Assembly (NCBI GenBank): GCA_963700515.1
Contig: CAVOXY010000021.1
Span: 248,001 to 312,000, forward strand
From: JAJRVM01 sp963700515
GTDB taxonomy: Bacteria; Planctomycetota; Planctomycetia; Pirellulales; Pirellulaceae
Direction of reading: 5' to 3'
DNA: 64,000 nucleotides
A program made the translations under genes and the position numbers. Of the stretch, positions 1-8,717 are shown piece by piece. Positions within the stretch are counted from its first letter, which is position 1; every line of letters starts with the position of its first letter. The notes beneath the pieces are model-generated. The model did not search any database, was not told where the DNA came from, and was given only the letters and a program-made list of their open reading frames with translations.

Positions 1-589
1 GCATCCGCCGCTGGCTGGAAAAGTGTGCTCACCCAGTTGGCGCTGGTCGCCGTCGGGCTGGTCTTGCTCAGTGTTGGGTCGCGGTGGTTAGTTAGCGGCT
101 CGGTTGTGATCGCCACAGCGCTCGGTGTCAGCCAGCTGATTATCGGGCTGACCATTGTGGCTGTGGGGACATCGCTGCCGGAAGTGATGACTTCCGTGTT
201 GGCGGTCCTGCACGGTCAGCGTGACATTGCGGTGGGCAACGTTGTGGGGAGCAATATCTTTAACGTGCTGTGCGTGTTGGGACTCTCGTCGCTGGTGTCA
301 CCAGCAGGGAATTGAAGTCTCGCCGCAGGCGTTGCGATTCGACATTCCTGCCATGATCGCGGTGTCGGTGGCCTGCCTTCCCATTTTCTTCACGGGCCAC
401 AGAATCTCCCGCTGGGAAGGTATCCTCTTTCTTTTTTACTACTGCATGTATGTCTGCTACCTCGTACTGGTGGCGATGCAGAACGAGTTCGCCAAGCCGT
501 TTGCCTTGTGGATGGTCCTCTTCGTCACTCCGTTAACGGTCGTGACAATCGGCGTTACCGTTTACCGCCACATGCGCAATCCACGCTGA
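1..589 (+). CDS. Calcium/sodium antiporter (CaCA family), C-terminal half, frameshifted
   Basis: Partial at the window start; reading frame is open from base 1. The protein is a multi-pass inner-membrane cation exchanger of the YrbG/CaCA type. The second alpha-repeat is clear: GTSLPE, then GNVVGSNIFN, the residues that line the ion path in this family. After about base 300 the first frame stops, but the frame one base over continues with family-like sequence (RISRWEGILFLFYY, then two further hydrophobic helices) to a stop at 589. One base therefore appears to be missing near 298-310. The N-terminal alpha-repeat lies outside the window. Family call is firm; whether the break is real or a sequencing error cannot be told. 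Confidence 0.85.
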
Positions 590-633
590 ACGTGCTGTCA
601 GCGCTGAAATCGAGACTAAGCTTTGAGAAAGCA

Positions 634-1389
634 CTAATCGGCAACTTTGCCTGTCGCGGCCCATTCCACACCACGCGCGATCAGGATCCGGCAAGTGGAA
701 TCCATGATGGCCTTGTGATCGTGGCCGAAGGCATTGTGCACGCTGCGTCCTTTACCGTAGTCGCGCACGAAAACCATCGGTTCGGTCTGGTTGCTCCAGT
801 CCGAGTCGGCTTTGACCAACACCTGGATCTCTTCATCTCCCTGCAGCTTGGAATAGAGTTCGTCAAAGATCTTGAAGTCCTTCAGGCCCTTCGTGATCGG
901 ATGTTCGGCGTTGGCGATCTGGCAGGCGAATACGCTTCTCGGTCCGTGTCCCGATGTGCCCATCACCCAGTGACGGCCACACAGTTTGCCGAATTCAGCC
1001 CAGTCGCCATACGAAGCACTGGCCAGATGTTGTACGTAAAACCCTTTGCCTTCTTTGACGAAGTTGATCAGATTCTCTTGGCCCGCATCGGAGAGCATTG
1101 GGAGACTGGCATTGTACATGGTGAAGACAATCACGTCGTAAGCTGGCAGAGCTGTGGCGGACTCGAGGATCGCGGGATCTTCGCAGACCCGCACATTGAA
1201 TTTACCGGTGGCCACGAGTACTTCCCGAGTGGCTTCCGAGATTTCGCGCCAATCGTGATAGGGAGCCACGTCGTCGCCGGCGATCAGGAGAACTTGGATC
1301 TTGGCCGGCTCGTCGGCCGCGCGGGCGATCGTGGCAAACAGCGTAACACACAGACAGAGGAAGCAGGTGGTGAGCAGACGCGAGTGCAT
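634..1389 (-). CDS. Secreted ThuA-like domain protein
   Basis: 251 residues. Residues 1-24 form a Sec signal peptide (MHSRLLTTCFLCLCVTLFA, cleavage near ARA). The mature part resembles the ThuA-like fold related to class I glutamine amidotransferases: a beta strand IQVLLIAGDD, a conserved HDW near residue 45, YDVIVFTMYN, and the late GRSVHNAFGHD segment typical of planctomycete ThuA proteins. The family is often found near sugar oxidoreductases and DUF1080 proteins and is thought to act in carbohydrate use, but the reaction is not established. The ATG at 1389 is preceded by TAGGAG about seven bases upstream. It reads away from the NTPase gene behind it with a gap of 245 bases in which I see no gene. 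Confidence 0.85.
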   Translation of the reverse strand: MHSRLLTTCFLCLCVTLFATIARAADEPAKIQVLLIAGDDVAPYHDWREISEATREVLVATGKFNVRVCEDPAILESATALPAYDVIVFTMYNASLPMLSDAGQENLINFVKEGKGFYVQHLASASYGDWAEFGKLCGRHWVMGTSGHGPRSVFACQIANAEHPITKGLKDFKIFDELYSKLQGDEEIQVLVKADSDWSNQTEPMVFVRDYGKGRSVHNAFGHDHKAIMDSTCRILIARGVEWAATGKVAD

Positions 1390-1634
1390 GGTCAGACTCC
1401 TAGGTGGGTATCACGAGGCGGAAACGGACGACGGACGATGAGCTGATAGGATAGCCGAAGGAAATGGCTGCGCACAGCAGTGGCGCAGCTCCGCCGTACC
1501 GGATCCGCGGCGGCGCGACTCTCTCGCATATTTGGCAGCCGGCAGGAGCTTACTTGGTTTCCGCGCACATGAACCGGCTTTCCAGGGACGCGGGACTAGC
1601 ACCCTCATCAGGCAGGGCCTTGAAGCACTGCGTG

Positions 1635-3134
1635 CTACCGTCCGGCACCGAGCCGGTCGTTGTATTGCTCCACAAGAAAGCGGTGCAACCAGATTGGCTC
1701 AAAGCGATATTTCAACGGGCCAATTTGGCGCGGATCGAAATGTTCCATGCCGGACCGATCAAGAATCCGCTGCACGGGGAACGAGAGTTGGCGGCCCCCC
1801 TGCGTGAGGCGGATCTGATCGCTGTCAGACACCGCAAAGAACCCCTCTCCGTCCACGCGATTCTCCGCGAGATACTTGACGGCGATCTGTTCCAGTAATT
1901 GCAGATACAACTCGACATGCTCCGGATGCGCATAGGAGGGTCGGCCATCGCTCTCATAGTCGCGTTCCAACCACGCATCGAAATAGGCCGCCATCATCTT
2001 GTGTTCATCGAAGGGCATATCATGCAGGACCTGCCGTGCCACGATGTCGCGGATGATCGAGTTCCCTGCGAGATTGTTGAGCGGTGGTCCGAGCGTACGA
2101 TACTGCTGAGCATATTGCACGAGCGCGTCCTGAACGCGGGGGGTGATTTCCTGGCTCTCCTTCATCGCGATATCCTGGAACCGGCCGGACCGTGCAAAGC
2201 CCTCATTCGACCACTCCATGTAATCGTTGAGTGTTAATGGGGCCGATTTGCCGTCGGGAAGCGACCACCCAGCCTCCAACTTGAAGAGAGCATAGTTCCA
2301 GCTCGATACCAGCAGGTCGCCGGTCGTGCGGAACTGCGGGGAGCTAAGCATGAAGAGTTCGATGTCACGAGCCCTTTGTTGCCTGTTCGTCCCCTGCCAG
2401 TACTGTATGAACGCGCAAGGACGTCCAAAAACCACCACATGTACGAAATCGTTATTCGTCGAGAAGGCAAACTCCTCGATCTGCTGGAGTGTCTTCAGAT
2501 AGTCGTTCGGATGCACTTCGTCGAGGGAGTCGATGACATAGAAGCAGGCGGAGTGAGCGCTGAGGAGTTGCGAAAACGGTCTGTCTTGCGGATCCGTTGT
2601 GGCCAATAGTGTATTGATGACGATGTCGCCCGACTGCAAATCAGGTTTGCGCTGGACCGTCCCTTCCTTCTGCCACTGCTCGTATTGCTCACGAATGTCA
2701 AACTTGAACACTGCCTCCGCCGGATACTTCTTGCTGAAGACTTCCTTCTTGAGGAACGTCTTGCCGATTCCAGCGTCACCCGCCACGAGCGTGATGGCGC
2801 GATAGGGTCGCGGCGATCCTGCCTCGTACAGCTTGCGGATCCGTTCCAGTCGATCACGCAACTGCGGGTTGGCTGCCGCGAAGTAGGCCGGCAGATCCTC
2901 CTGGGCAGGGAGCCCGACTACCAGCGCCGGCGGCAGCAACGTTTGTTCAATCTTCAGCAGCGGAGCTGCGTCAATTCGCGACGGCCTTGCAGCCGATGCA
3001 GGTGGTTTTCTCGGTTGCCCGACGGCCACCGACCAAGTGCCGATCAGGATCGCGATCAATGCAGAAAACAACCACCAGTGGTTGGGTGATAGTGCGCATT
3101 TCCAGTTACCCTGAATACCGAGATATCGAAGCAA
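1635..3134 (-). CDS. Membrane-anchored P-loop NTPase (STAND/NACHT-like), unknown role
   Basis: 499 residues. Residues 20-39 form one hydrophobic segment (WWLFSALIAILIGTWSVAVG), followed by a basic Pro/Ala-rich linker. The Walker A motif GDAGIGKT is at 119-126 and a hydrophobic Walker B ending in IDSLDEV at about 200-206, an arrangement typical of STAND/NACHT-type signalling ATPases and of ORC-like ATPases. The rest (about 210-499) is mostly helical and I recognise no named effector or repeat domain. More positive charges lie after the hydrophobic segment than before it, which by the positive-inside rule favours an uncleaved anchor with the ATPase in the cytoplasm; a cleaved signal peptide cannot be excluded. 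It is divergent from the Gfo/Idh/MocA gene. Function unknown. Confidence 0.75.
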   Translation of the reverse strand: MLRYLGIQGNWKCALSPNHWWLFSALIAILIGTWSVAVGQPRKPPASAARPSRIDAAPLLKIEQTLLPPALVVGLPAQEDLPAYFAAANPQLRDRLERIRKLYEAGSPRPYRAITLVAGDAGIGKTFLKKEVFSKKYPAEAVFKFDIREQYEQWQKEGTVQRKPDLQSGDIVINTLLATTDPQDRPFSQLLSAHSACFYVIDSLDEVHPNDYLKTLQQIEEFAFSTNNDFVHVVVFGRPCAFIQYWQGTNRQQRARDIELFMLSSPQFRTTGDLLVSSWNYALFKLEAGWSLPDGKSAPLTLNDYMEWSNEGFARSGRFQDIAMKESQEITPRVQDALVQYAQQYRTLGPPLNNLAGNSIIRDIVARQVLHDMPFDEHKMMAAYFDAWLERDYESDGRPSYAHPEHVELYLQLLEQIAVKYLAENRVDGEGFFAVSDSDQIRLTQGGRQLSFPVQRILDRSGMEHFDPRQIGPLKYRFEPIWLHRFLVEQYNDRLGAGR

Positions 3135-3230
3135 TCGTAAGAAACACGATGGCCTGAGAATAACCTGTCATGGGCAATACCGTGAAGTGGCTATGCTGCA
3201 ATTAACCAAATCCTAACAATCCCTTCCTTA

Positions 3231-3250
3231 AAACGGACTTCGGTCCGTTT
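3231..3250. other. Perfect hairpin with TTCG tetraloop in a divergent intergenic region
   Basis: AAACGGAC, then TTCG, then GTCCGTTT: an eight base-pair perfect stem closed by a TTCG loop, the most stable tetraloop class. It lies between two divergently transcribed genes (NTPase start at 3134, oxidoreductase start at 3396), so it does not sit at a gene end. It could be a leader structure of the oxidoreductase mRNA, a terminator of an unseen short RNA or a minor repeat. The remaining intergenic sequence holds no gene that I can see. Confidence 0.5.
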
Positions 3251-3395
3251 GACGAAGCTGGTAACCGATCTCTCTCCAGCCCCGAGGTGACTCCATCAGG
3301 GCGCCGGTCGGGAGGCATTTCAGTATAATCGGCTACAGCGAAATCCTCGCGTGCAGTCCGTATCGTCCGCAAACCCCAGACGAGGAATAAGTCTC

Positions 3396-4847
3396 ATGCG
3401 TCACTTGAATCGCCGTGATTTCATTCGCAGCGGCCTGGCCGCTGGCGCCGCCTTCACTCTGCCAACCACCTCCCTCCGGGCTCGCAGCGCCAACGACACC
3501 ATCAACCTGGGGTTCATCAGCTGTGGTGGCCGCGCTAATGAACTGATGGGTTCGTTCCAGAAGATGGATGGCGTGTCGATTGTCGGATTGTGCGACCCCG
3601 ATCAGAAACGGCTTGAGCAGACACTCAAGAGAGTCCCCCAGGCGAAAACCTGGACAGATCCTCGATCGTTGCTCGACGATAAAGGCATCGACGCGGTGGT
3701 GATTGCGACGTGCAACCACTGGCACTGTCTCTCTGCCATCTGGGCCATGCAGGCCGGCAAGGATGTGTATGTGGAAAAGCCGTTGTCGCACAGCCAATGG
3801 GAGGGCCGTCAAGCGGTGGCCGCTGCGCGCAAGTACGACCGGATCTGCCAAGTCGGCACGCAGCAGCGCAGCGATCCGATGCAAGCGGAAATCAAGAGGT
3901 TTCTGCATGAAGAGAAGTCACTCGGTGAGATCGTGGCTGCACGCGTGAACCGTTACGGGGTTCGTGCACCTATTGGCAAGCGGGAAACACCACTCTCCAT
4001 ACCCAGCTCGGTCGATTACAACATCTGGCTGGGCCCGGCCCGCGAGAAACCCATTTTCCGAGACAAGCTGCAATACGATTGGCACTGGGATTGGAATACC
4101 GGCTCGGGCGAAATGGGGAACTGGGGGGTGCACGTACTGGATGACTGCCGCAACATTGTCTTCCGGGACCAGGTGAACTTGCCGACACGTGTATTGGGTG
4201 GCGGTGCCCGAGTGGTGTGGAATGACGCTGGTGAGACCCCCAATGTGCATTTCGTCTACTTCGACACCGGAAAGATCCCGGTCGTCATCGGGCTGGCCAA
4301 CATCACGGCCGAACCCAATTCCAACAAGTCTCCTACTCAACCTGGTCCCGGCAGCGGCTACATTGCCTATTGCGAGGGAGGCCGGCTCGAGGGCCAACGG
4401 GGTCGAGCGGTGGCGCTCGACAAGGACGGGAAGAAGATCAAGGAGTTCCGTGGCAACAGTGGCAATGGGACTCATCAACAGAACTTCATCGACGCCGTGC
4501 GCGCCCATGACGCCTCGCTGCTCAATGCCGAGATTGAAGTGGGACATTTTTCCACCGGTTGGTGCAACCTGGCAAACATTGCGTTCCGCTGCGGTGACGT
4601 GTTTTCGCGTGCGGTGGCGGAACAGGTTGAGCAGGGGGCCGATTTGTGGACCCCTTTGGTCGGTGATATGGAGAAGCTACTCGGTGCTCATGACATCGAT
4701 ATCAACGGGGGCGCCATCAAATTGAGTTCGATGTTGGAGGTCGATGTCAACGCCGAGAAATTCGTGGGCGCACATGCGGACGTCGCCAATCCGTTCTTGA
4801 AACGTGAGTACCGTGCGCCGTTCGTGGTGCCAGAACTGGTGTCGTAG
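3396..4847 (+). CDS. Tat-exported Gfo/Idh/MocA family oxidoreductase
   Basis: 483 residues from the ATG at 3396; an in-frame ATG 45 bases upstream is rejected because the Tat motif RRDFIR then falls at residues 6-11 and GAGGAA lies about nine bases before this start. The Tat signal ends near residue 30. The Rossmann start is GFISCGGRANE at about 39-49, followed by CDPD (NAD(P) ribose contact) and the family EKP motif in DVYVEKPLSHS. The C-terminal half is the usual alpha/beta substrate domain, with the family's GxxGWGVHxxD-like segment as GEMGNWGVHVLDDC. The family performs NAD(P)-dependent oxidation or reduction of sugars, or glycosidic cleavage through a keto intermediate. Tat export fits pre-loaded cofactor. 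The MOSC gene follows 11 bases downstream, so the two are probably co-transcribed. Confidence 0.92.
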   Translation: MRHLNRRDFIRSGLAAGAAFTLPTTSLRARSANDTINLGFISCGGRANELMGSFQKMDGVSIVGLCDPDQKRLEQTLKRVPQAKTWTDPRSLLDDKGIDAVVIATCNHWHCLSAIWAMQAGKDVYVEKPLSHSQWEGRQAVAAARKYDRICQVGTQQRSDPMQAEIKRFLHEEKSLGEIVAARVNRYGVRAPIGKRETPLSIPSSVDYNIWLGPAREKPIFRDKLQYDWHWDWNTGSGEMGNWGVHVLDDCRNIVFRDQVNLPTRVLGGGARVVWNDAGETPNVHFVYFDTGKIPVVIGLANITAEPNSNKSPTQPGPGSGYIAYCEGGRLEGQRGRAVALDKDGKKIKEFRGNSGNGTHQQNFIDAVRAHDASLLNAEIEVGHFSTGWCNLANIAFRCGDVFSRAVAEQVEQGADLWTPLVGDMEKLLGAHDIDINGGAIKLSSMLEVDVNAEKFVGAHADVANPFLKREYRAPFVVPELVS

Positions 4848-4858
4848 AGAGAGAGCTC

Positions 4859-5674
4859 ATGCAGATCACTCACATTTCCATTTATCCCATCAAGGGAACT
4901 CGAGAGGTCTCCTTGACTGAAGCGGAAGTCCATCCGCGCGGACTCTCTGGAGATCGCCGCTGGATGGTGGTGGATGCTGACGGAAAATTCCTGCAACAGC
5001 GGGTTCAACCGACCATGGCACTGATCCGGACGGTTCCGCAGCCGGATGGGTCATTGTGGGTTGATGCTCCAGGGATGCGGCAATTGCGTGTGGGGCCACC
5101 GGCAGGCGATCTACGGCGATCGGTGACCGTGTGGAGCGATTCGCTGAGCGCCGCTGTGGCCAGTCGCGAAGCAAACAACTGGTTCTCGGAATACCTGGGA
5201 CTGGAGTGCTATCTGATGTATATGGATCAAGCTGCCTTGCGACCGGTAAGCCACGAGCACGGCCAGGACGGGGACGTCGTCAGTTTTGCCGATGCGATGC
5301 CCCTGCTGCTGGCGTCCGATGCGTCCCTGGCCGACTTGAATCAACGGTTGGCTCGAGCTGTATCCATGTCCTGCTTTCGACCCAATATCACGATGGATGG
5401 CAGTGGGCCCTGGGAGGAAGACCAGTGGAAGCGGATTCGCATTGGAGAAGTGGAGTTCGAACTGACTCACCCCTGTGCTCGGTGCGTGGTCACGACGATC
5501 GACCAGCAATCAGGCAAGAAGAGCAGTGATGGCGAACCACTTCGAACCTTGGCCACGTTTCGCCGTGGCTCGGACGGTGTCTATTTCGGCCAGAATCTGG
5601 TGCCGCGAACGTTGGGAACGATTCGCGTGGGCGATCTGGTCACGGTCTGCTCGACTCGCGGTGACAAATTGTAA
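4859..5674 (+). CDS. MOSC domain protein (YcbX / mARC-like)
   Basis: 271 residues, no signal peptide, probably cytoplasmic. An N-terminal MOSC beta-barrel (ITHISIYPIKG through GDRRWMVVD, residues 2-40) is followed by the MOSC domain proper. The motif HPCARCVVTTID near residue 205 contains the conserved cysteine that binds the molybdenum cofactor in the mARC/YcbX group, and FGQNLVPRTLGTIRVGD is the usual end of the fold. Members bind molybdopterin and reduce N-hydroxylated compounds or transfer sulfur. The start has an AGAGAG purine run just upstream and lies 11 bases after the oxidoreductase stop. The partner relation to a Gfo/Idh/MocA enzyme is suggested only by that spacing. Confidence 0.88.
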   Translation: MQITHISIYPIKGTREVSLTEAEVHPRGLSGDRRWMVVDADGKFLQQRVQPTMALIRTVPQPDGSLWVDAPGMRQLRVGPPAGDLRRSVTVWSDSLSAAVASREANNWFSEYLGLECYLMYMDQAALRPVSHEHGQDGDVVSFADAMPLLLASDASLADLNQRLARAVSMSCFRPNITMDGSGPWEEDQWKRIRIGEVEFELTHPCARCVVTTIDQQSGKKSSDGEPLRTLATFRRGSDGVYFGQNLVPRTLGTIRVGDLVTVCSTRGDKL

Positions 5675-5715
5675 TTGACTCAGAACACAGCGGCACTGTC
5701 CAATGAGTGTTCCGC

Positions 5716-8454
5716 CTACTTCCCCGCCGCGCCACCATCGAGGCAGTGTATCGTGGCCTGCGCATCTTGAACCACGATCTCCGCTTTGCCATCCCCGTCG
5801 ACGTCGGCAATCGCCGGCATGCTCAAGGTAGCCGGGGCCTGCCACTGCCAAAGGATTTGCCCCGCGTGAGCATCACCAGTGACCGCCACGAGCGTTGATC
5901 CCGAGGAGTAAATAATCTCGTCACCGCCGATTCCATCAATATTGGCCGAGGAGACTTTGGGCCCGTTTGGCTTGGGAGCGTCGAGAGACCAGAGTACTTT
6001 ACCGTTGCGCGGGTCAATGACACGGACTCCATTTCCATAGCCGGCCGAGGCGATTTCGAACTGGCCATCTCCGTCGATGTCGACCAACGCATGTTTACAC
6101 TGCGTTGTCTCGTCGACATTAACTTTGTCGGTAGCGACGGGAAAATCAACACGCGGCGAACCGTGCCACACGACGGATCCGTCTTGTTTGAGTAAGGCCA
6201 AGATGTAGGGCGAGTCGAGCAGGATCTCCAACGCTCCGTCATTGTCGAAGTCGTAAACCATCGGTTCGCCGTAGGCGGCCCACGCCGGCAACATCTTTCG
6301 CGATGCCAATTCCTTGCCGAAAGTGATTGTTCCATCCTGCCCCTTGGCAATCCAGAAACAGACAGGATGCAAACAGACCAGGCAATCGCGGTTATCCGCA
6401 TTGACGTCGACTCTGGCCAATGGTGTACCGGCGAATCCCCAGTGGAACTCATTCGGCACGTCGGCCTTGTCTTGCATCCAGAGCGTCGAGCCACTTTTGC
6501 CGTCTAGCAGATATCCCACGTCGGAGTGCATCAAGCCGCGTCGGACATTGACCAAGAGATCGGTAGCGTCTGGCCCGCGGAATTGCCCGTCCCACCAGAA
6601 CGTCAGGGCGCCGATATTCCATACCGGCAGATCGCCTGGTATTTGCTCGAAGGGCGTCTGCCACATTACGGATCCGTCACCACGATAAGTTGTCAGGATC
6701 GCATTTCCTTGTTCGGCTTGGTCGGCGGCGACTACCTCGCAGGATCCGTCTCGATCGAGGTCGGTGGCCAGCACACCCAGAATTCTTGAACCGTCGCGCA
6801 TGCCGCGTCCCGGCCGTTGCCACCGCAAGCTCGGAGTTTCCTGGGCATGATGGGGCGGCGCTACGGCAAAGATCTCGCGCGGCGGTCCCTCCACGATGAT
6901 CGACGTCTCCCCCCCCTGCCCTGTCGTCGCCACGACCGGCATGGACACATCGATGCCCAGCGATTGGCTCTGAACGATGCGCGGCTGCACGTTCTCGCAG
7001 GACAGCTCCAACTGAGTGTTGGCGGCCAGCTGCGCTCGCAGCAAGACGGCCGCTGGTGAAACGTCCGCCGACAGTTCCGTGGGCACGCAGGTTGCGGAAT
7101 TGGGGAGTCCGGAGGCTTGCCACAACACGTCGAACTGCCCGTCAGTACCGCACTGCCAAGCGGACAAAGCGAGCGTTTCCGGGGAACGCGGATCCCACGA
7201 TCTCACGTAGAAGACCGGTCGCTGGTCGCCGCTCAACAGCACGTGCTGCATTCCTTGAGAAGCGGTGGTCGACCATGTGCTACCCATCCGCGGCAAGTCA
7301 ACGGTACACCAGGCGCTCATGGGTCGGTGCCAACGGACTTGCGGACCTTGCTCAGTCAGTTGCACCAATTCGATATCGCCGGCGCGGTGCACGACAACTC
7401 CATTGGTACTCGTGACAAACAAATGCGCGGGCTGCCCGCCAGAGAGTTGCGAGGCTCCCAGAAAATACCGGCGAGGAAGATCCGTCATCGTTTTTCCCGT
7501 GCAGCCGTCAAGCACAGTTGTGTGCCATTGGCCGTCGCCGAGATCATTGAACATGTTGAGAATGAGTTCCGGCCGATCGTCACCGGTCACGTCGACCACC
7601 GGCAGCGGGCCGACCTGAGGCCACTTGGTACGTTTTTCGATGTCCTGCTCGATATCCCGACGCCACTTGACGCTCAAGCGTTCTGCTTCGGGACGATGGC
7701 GGTCAAACTCGAGGACATCCATGTGACTTTGAAAGTCCCCGATCGTGACCAGCTCCTGTTGACCGTCCGCGTCGACGTCAGCCAGCCCAAACCAGCCGTA
7801 GGGGCGACTGGCGTGATACCGCAGTTCAGTTTCCTTTCTTCCTGTTGTACCTTCGAAGATCATCACGCGGTAGTGAGCGGCAACGCAGATCTCCTGAACA
7901 CCGTCCTGATCAATATCGCAGACAATATTGAGTGGGTTGAAGATGGTCCCCTCCGGCGGATCGGTTTCCCAGACCAGACGCGGTTGGGCGTAACCCTGGT
8001 CGTAAGCAAACAGCTGAAGTCGGCAGACTGCTTGATCGGTCCACGTGTAGTTCCACGCCACACGTTGGTATCCGGATGTATCGGGCAGAATCCTGGCCCA
8101 GCGTTCGTGATAGGAGTCGGTAATCGGTCGCATGGTTCCGCTGCCATCGACGTCCAGCAGACGGGGCCCCACTGGTGCGAGTTGCCGCTGGCTCATGGCC
8201 GGGTGGCTCTCGGGCGACAGCGGCAGAGCGTGCTGACCGACCTGGGGAATCATCTCGATCCAGAGATCTCTGCCGGCTGTGGAGAATGACCAGCTGACGC
8301 TTGGCTGAGCGATGTCTCCGGGCAGGGGACAACGGCCTGTCAGTGCTTTATCATATCCGTACCGTTGCCAATCCTGAGCCAGCGAGAAGGAACCACCGGC
8401 CAGCACGATCAGCAGGCTGGCCAAACAGCCAGCGTTCATGAAGTGGGAGTTCAT
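5716..8454 (-). CDS. Large secreted FG-GAP/VCBS-repeat protein
   Basis: 912 residues with a signal peptide (residues 1-26, cleavage after SLAQ). Calcium-binding repeat motifs recur through the protein: DIDQDGVQE, DVDADGQQE, DVTGDDRPE, DLDRDGSCE, DIDGDGQFE and DVDGDGKAE, each followed by a short hydrophobic strand, as in FG-GAP/VCBS beta-propellers. Segments such as LWQWQAPATLSMPAIADV resemble PQQ-like propeller blades, so the whole is probably one or two seven- to eight-bladed propellers. Such proteins bind polysaccharide or cell-surface partners outside the cell; no catalytic motif is evident. The start has AAGGGGA nine bases upstream. It is divergent from the EF-hand esterase (262-base gap with no other gene). 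Confidence 0.85.
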   Translation of the reverse strand: MNSHFMNAGCLASLLIVLAGGSFSLAQDWQRYGYDKALTGRCPLPGDIAQPSVSWSFSTAGRDLWIEMIPQVGQHALPLSPESHPAMSQRQLAPVGPRLLDVDGSGTMRPITDSYHERWARILPDTSGYQRVAWNYTWTDQAVCRLQLFAYDQGYAQPRLVWETDPPEGTIFNPLNIVCDIDQDGVQEICVAAHYRVMIFEGTTGRKETELRYHASRPYGWFGLADVDADGQQELVTIGDFQSHMDVLEFDRHRPEAERLSVKWRRDIEQDIEKRTKWPQVGPLPVVDVTGDDRPELILNMFNDLGDGQWHTTVLDGCTGKTMTDLPRRYFLGASQLSGGQPAHLFVTSTNGVVVHRAGDIELVQLTEQGPQVRWHRPMSAWCTVDLPRMGSTWSTTASQGMQHVLLSGDQRPVFYVRSWDPRSPETLALSAWQCGTDGQFDVLWQASGLPNSATCVPTELSADVSPAAVLLRAQLAANTQLELSCENVQPRIVQSQSLGIDVSMPVVATTGQGGETSIIVEGPPREIFAVAPPHHAQETPSLRWQRPGRGMRDGSRILGVLATDLDRDGSCEVVAADQAEQGNAILTTYRGDGSVMWQTPFEQIPGDLPVWNIGALTFWWDGQFRGPDATDLLVNVRRGLMHSDVGYLLDGKSGSTLWMQDKADVPNEFHWGFAGTPLARVDVNADNRDCLVCLHPVCFWIAKGQDGTITFGKELASRKMLPAWAAYGEPMVYDFDNDGALEILLDSPYILALLKQDGSVVWHGSPRVDFPVATDKVNVDETTQCKHALVDIDGDGQFEIASAGYGNGVRVIDPRNGKVLWSLDAPKPNGPKVSSANIDGIGGDEIIYSSGSTLVAVTGDAHAGQILWQWQAPATLSMPAIADVDGDGKAEIVVQDAQATIHCLDGGAAGK

Positions 8455-8717
8455 GGCAAAGAGTCCCCTTGTGGTAATGTCAAACGCTGCCCTATTGCCG
8501 CCTGGTATGTGGCGATCGCCGACGCCATCGAGTCGCCAGTATTGTTCGCCAAGTCGCGTCCCGATCCTGTGCCATTGTACTATTGTGTGCCGGTCGATTT
8601 CAGTCAGCGATGTTCGCCATTGCGGGTTTCCGGGGCATGACGCAAGAGGCTACAATGGCTCCGGGTGGAAAAGTAATTGCAGCGTGACCAAGCCTCCTGG
8701 CAGCAAAGGGTTTACCT

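Noticed and set aside
508..1446. 312-residue frame on the plus strand opposite the ThuA gene
   Set aside because: Antisense shadow of a clearly coding gene with signal peptide and ribosome site; no domain recognisable.
7117..8289. 390-residue plus-strand frame opposite the VCBS protein
   Set aside because: Antisense shadow; the minus strand has repeated DxDxDG motifs and a signal peptide.
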